Made by a program: the position numbers and the translations under genes. A DNA stretch of 5,875 bases from an uncultured Bacteroidales bacterium (GTDB lineage Bacteria > Bacteroidota > Bacteroidia > Bacteroidales > FEN-979). Under the pieces are notes generated by a model. That model searched no databases. It was not told where the DNA came from and was given only the letters and a program-made list of their open reading frames with translations. The stretch spans positions 1 to 5,875 of the forward strand of contig CAIYQH010000403.1 of assembly GCA_903928285.1 (NCBI GenBank). Reading direction: 5' to 3'. Shown in pieces: positions 4,705 through 5,875 of the stretch. Position 1 is the stretch's first letter; every line of letters starts with the position of its first letter.

Positions 4705-5875
4705 TTAAATCCCGGTAACAGCGCCTACTGATTCAACTACAGCCTGCACCACAGTATCAACCATTGCGTCGCTCAGGTCATAATAAACAGGCAAACTTAT
4801 CTCGCGTGAGAAATTATCATAGGCAACCGGATAATCCCTGATATCGTATCCCCCGGTTCTGTAATAGGTCATCATAGGCAAAGGAATGAAATGTACGTTT
4901 ACCGCAACCTCCCGGCTGAAGATTTCCTGAATGATCCGGTCGCGCTGCTCTTCGGTGATGTTGTTAATCCTTAATAAAAACACATGGAAAGAGGATGTCC
5001 CTGAACTGCTCTTATACAACGGGATCTGTGCCCAGTCATACTTTGTGAAAGCCGAAGCATACCGGTCAAAAATGTGCAGGCGCTTTACCAGCATATCATT
5101 ATCATATCGTGCCAGTTCAACAAGCCCGATGGAAGCCTGGATATCGGTCATATTACATTTATAACCGGGTTCAATAATGTCGTATCGCCAGCCACCCGCC
5201 TTCGTCTTGGCAAGGGCATCTTTTGTCTGACCGTGTAGCGACTTGGCATTCAGCACCCTGTAAATTTCTTCATGATCGAACGGTTCGGGCAGGTTCAGGC
5301 ATACAGCGCCTCCCTCGGCAGTAGTAAGGTTTTTTACAGCGTGGAAGGAATAAACCGATATATCGGTAAGACCTCCGACCGTTCTGCCATGATATTGCCC
5401 CCCGATGGAATGGGCTGCATCAGACAACACCAGGATGCGGTTCAACTGGTGCTGTTCCGGCGACCCGGGATTGAAAAGGTGCCGGATATCAGGCCTGCGA
5501 ACCAGTGCATTGATGGCATCATAATCGCATGGCCATCCCGCGATATCAACGGGAATGATTACCTTGGTGCGGGAGGTAATTGCTTTTTCAACCGCCGCCA
5601 CAGATATATTAAAATCCACGCCGGCATCCACAAAGACCACCTTAGCCCCGCAATGGACCACCACGTTGGCAGTAGCGGCATAGGTATAGGCCGGCACGAT
5701 CACCTCATCGCCCTCCCGAACGCCAAACCAGCGCAACATAAGTTCCAGTCCGGCCGACGCCGAGTTGACGCAGAGGGTTATCTTTTGACCGCCATAATCA
5801 GTCAGCAGCTTTTCGAACTTTTTTGTTTTGGGCCCTGTCGTGATCCACCCTGAACGCAGGGTATCCACAACTTCA
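4705..5875 (-). CDS. DegT/DnrJ/EryC1 family sugar aminotransferase, 5' end beyond the right edge
   Basis: This PLP enzyme would transfer an amino group, usually from glutamate, to a nucleotide-linked keto-sugar. The frame is open to the edge, reading E-V-V-D-T-L-R-S-G-W-I-T-T-G, the usual motif about 15-20 residues from the N-terminus. The GTG at 5868 is therefore an internal Val codon and a short N-terminal piece is missing. Counting that Val as residue 1, it shows N35-S-A-S-A-G (cofactor phosphate region), DAAHS 150-154 (Asp150 facing the pyridine nitrogen), SFHAVKN 174-180 with the Schiff-base Lys179, GYKCNMTDIQASIG 235-248, and VNVHFIPLP 323-331. Between GWPCDYD (111-117) and ILVLSDAAH (145-153), residues 123-144 form an extra loop where many homologues have only a short helix. 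The stop is 9 bases before the phosphoglycosyl transferase start. The two probably belong to one surface-glycan operon whose promoter and remaining genes lie to the right. No acetyltransferase lies between them. Confidence 0.92.
   Translation of the reverse strand, partial: EVVDTLRSGWITTGPKTKKFEKLLTDYGGQKITLCVNSASAGLELMLRWFGVREGDEVIVPAYTYAATANVVVHCGAKVVFVDAGVDFNISVAAVEKAITSRTKVIIPVDIAGWPCDYDAINALVRRPDIRHLFNPGSPEQHQLNRILVLSDAAHSIGGQYHGRTVGGLTDISVYSFHAVKNLTTAEGGAVCLNLPEPFDHEEIYRVLNAKSLHGQTKDALAKTKAGGWRYDIIEPGYKCNMTDIQASIGLVELARYDNDMLVKRLHIFDRYASAFTKYDWAQIPLYKSSSGTSSFHVFLLRINNITEEQRDRIIQEIFSREVAVNVHFIPLPMMTYYRTGGYDIRDYPVAYDNFSREISLPVYYDLSDAMVDTVVQAVVESVGAVTGI

Noticed and set aside
5272..5853. 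Plus-strand frame of 193 codons at the right end
   Set aside because: It is a long antisense shadow of the aminotransferase, whose Lys179 and DAAHS motifs fix the coding strand.
5866..5868. GTG as the aminotransferase start
   Set aside because: Codons upstream (Glu-Val) continue the conserved EVVDTLRSGWITTG block to the edge, so the gene is 5'-truncated and this is an internal Val.
1..5875. tRNA, rRNA, CRISPR arrays, insertion sequences, riboswitches
   Set aside because: I saw no cloverleaf-like segment, regular direct repeats with spacers, transposase motif, terminal inverted repeats or long structured leader. The intergenic gaps are 72 bases or less.

Overview
The window looks like Bacteroidota DNA. 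Three things support this. Three start-proximal copies of the Bacteroidota-type -7 promoter element TAnnTTTG lie 10-25 bases ahead of genes. No gene has a convincing Shine-Dalgarno sequence. A secreted nuclease ends in a C-terminal domain typical of type IX secretion (T9SS) cargo, and that system is essentially confined to this phylum. The genus cannot be read from the sequence.

Layout. Positions 1-226 (minus strand) hold the first 75 codons of an ABC-exporter-type membrane protein that runs off the left edge. A 72-base divergent intergenic region follows, with one perfect TAnnTTTG element on each strand. Rightward come four plus-strand genes. The first is a lipoprotein made of two copies of one domain (299-1153). 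The second is a uridine phosphorylase-like enzyme with its own promoter (start chosen at 1196, end 2068). The third is a SirB1/transglutaminase-like protein (2117-2983). The fourth, overlapping it by one base, is an S1/P1-type zinc nuclease with a T9SS sorting domain (2983-4098). Two minus-strand genes converge on this block: a monotopic phosphoglycosyl transferase (4105-4695), preceded 9 bases upstream by a DegT/DnrJ/EryC1 sugar aminotransferase (4705 to beyond 5875), cut by the right edge.

How they may work together (inference). The phosphorylase, SirB1-like and nuclease genes are spaced like one transcription unit. An exported nuclease that breaks down nucleic acid, together with a cytoplasmic nucleoside phosphorylase, would make a plausible nucleic-acid scavenging set. 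The place of the SirB1-like protein in it is unknown. The minus-strand pair looks like the end of a surface-glycan operon: the aminotransferase would make a UDP- or dTDP-amino sugar, and the transferase would load a sugar phosphate onto undecaprenyl phosphate. The least understood gene is the duplicated lipoprotein. Its first copy carries an HELxE...H...E pattern that could be a metal site, and its second copy has lost the histidines. I see no RNA gene, CRISPR array, insertion sequence or clear terminator. No gene-free stretch exceeds 300 bases; the largest gap is 227-298.
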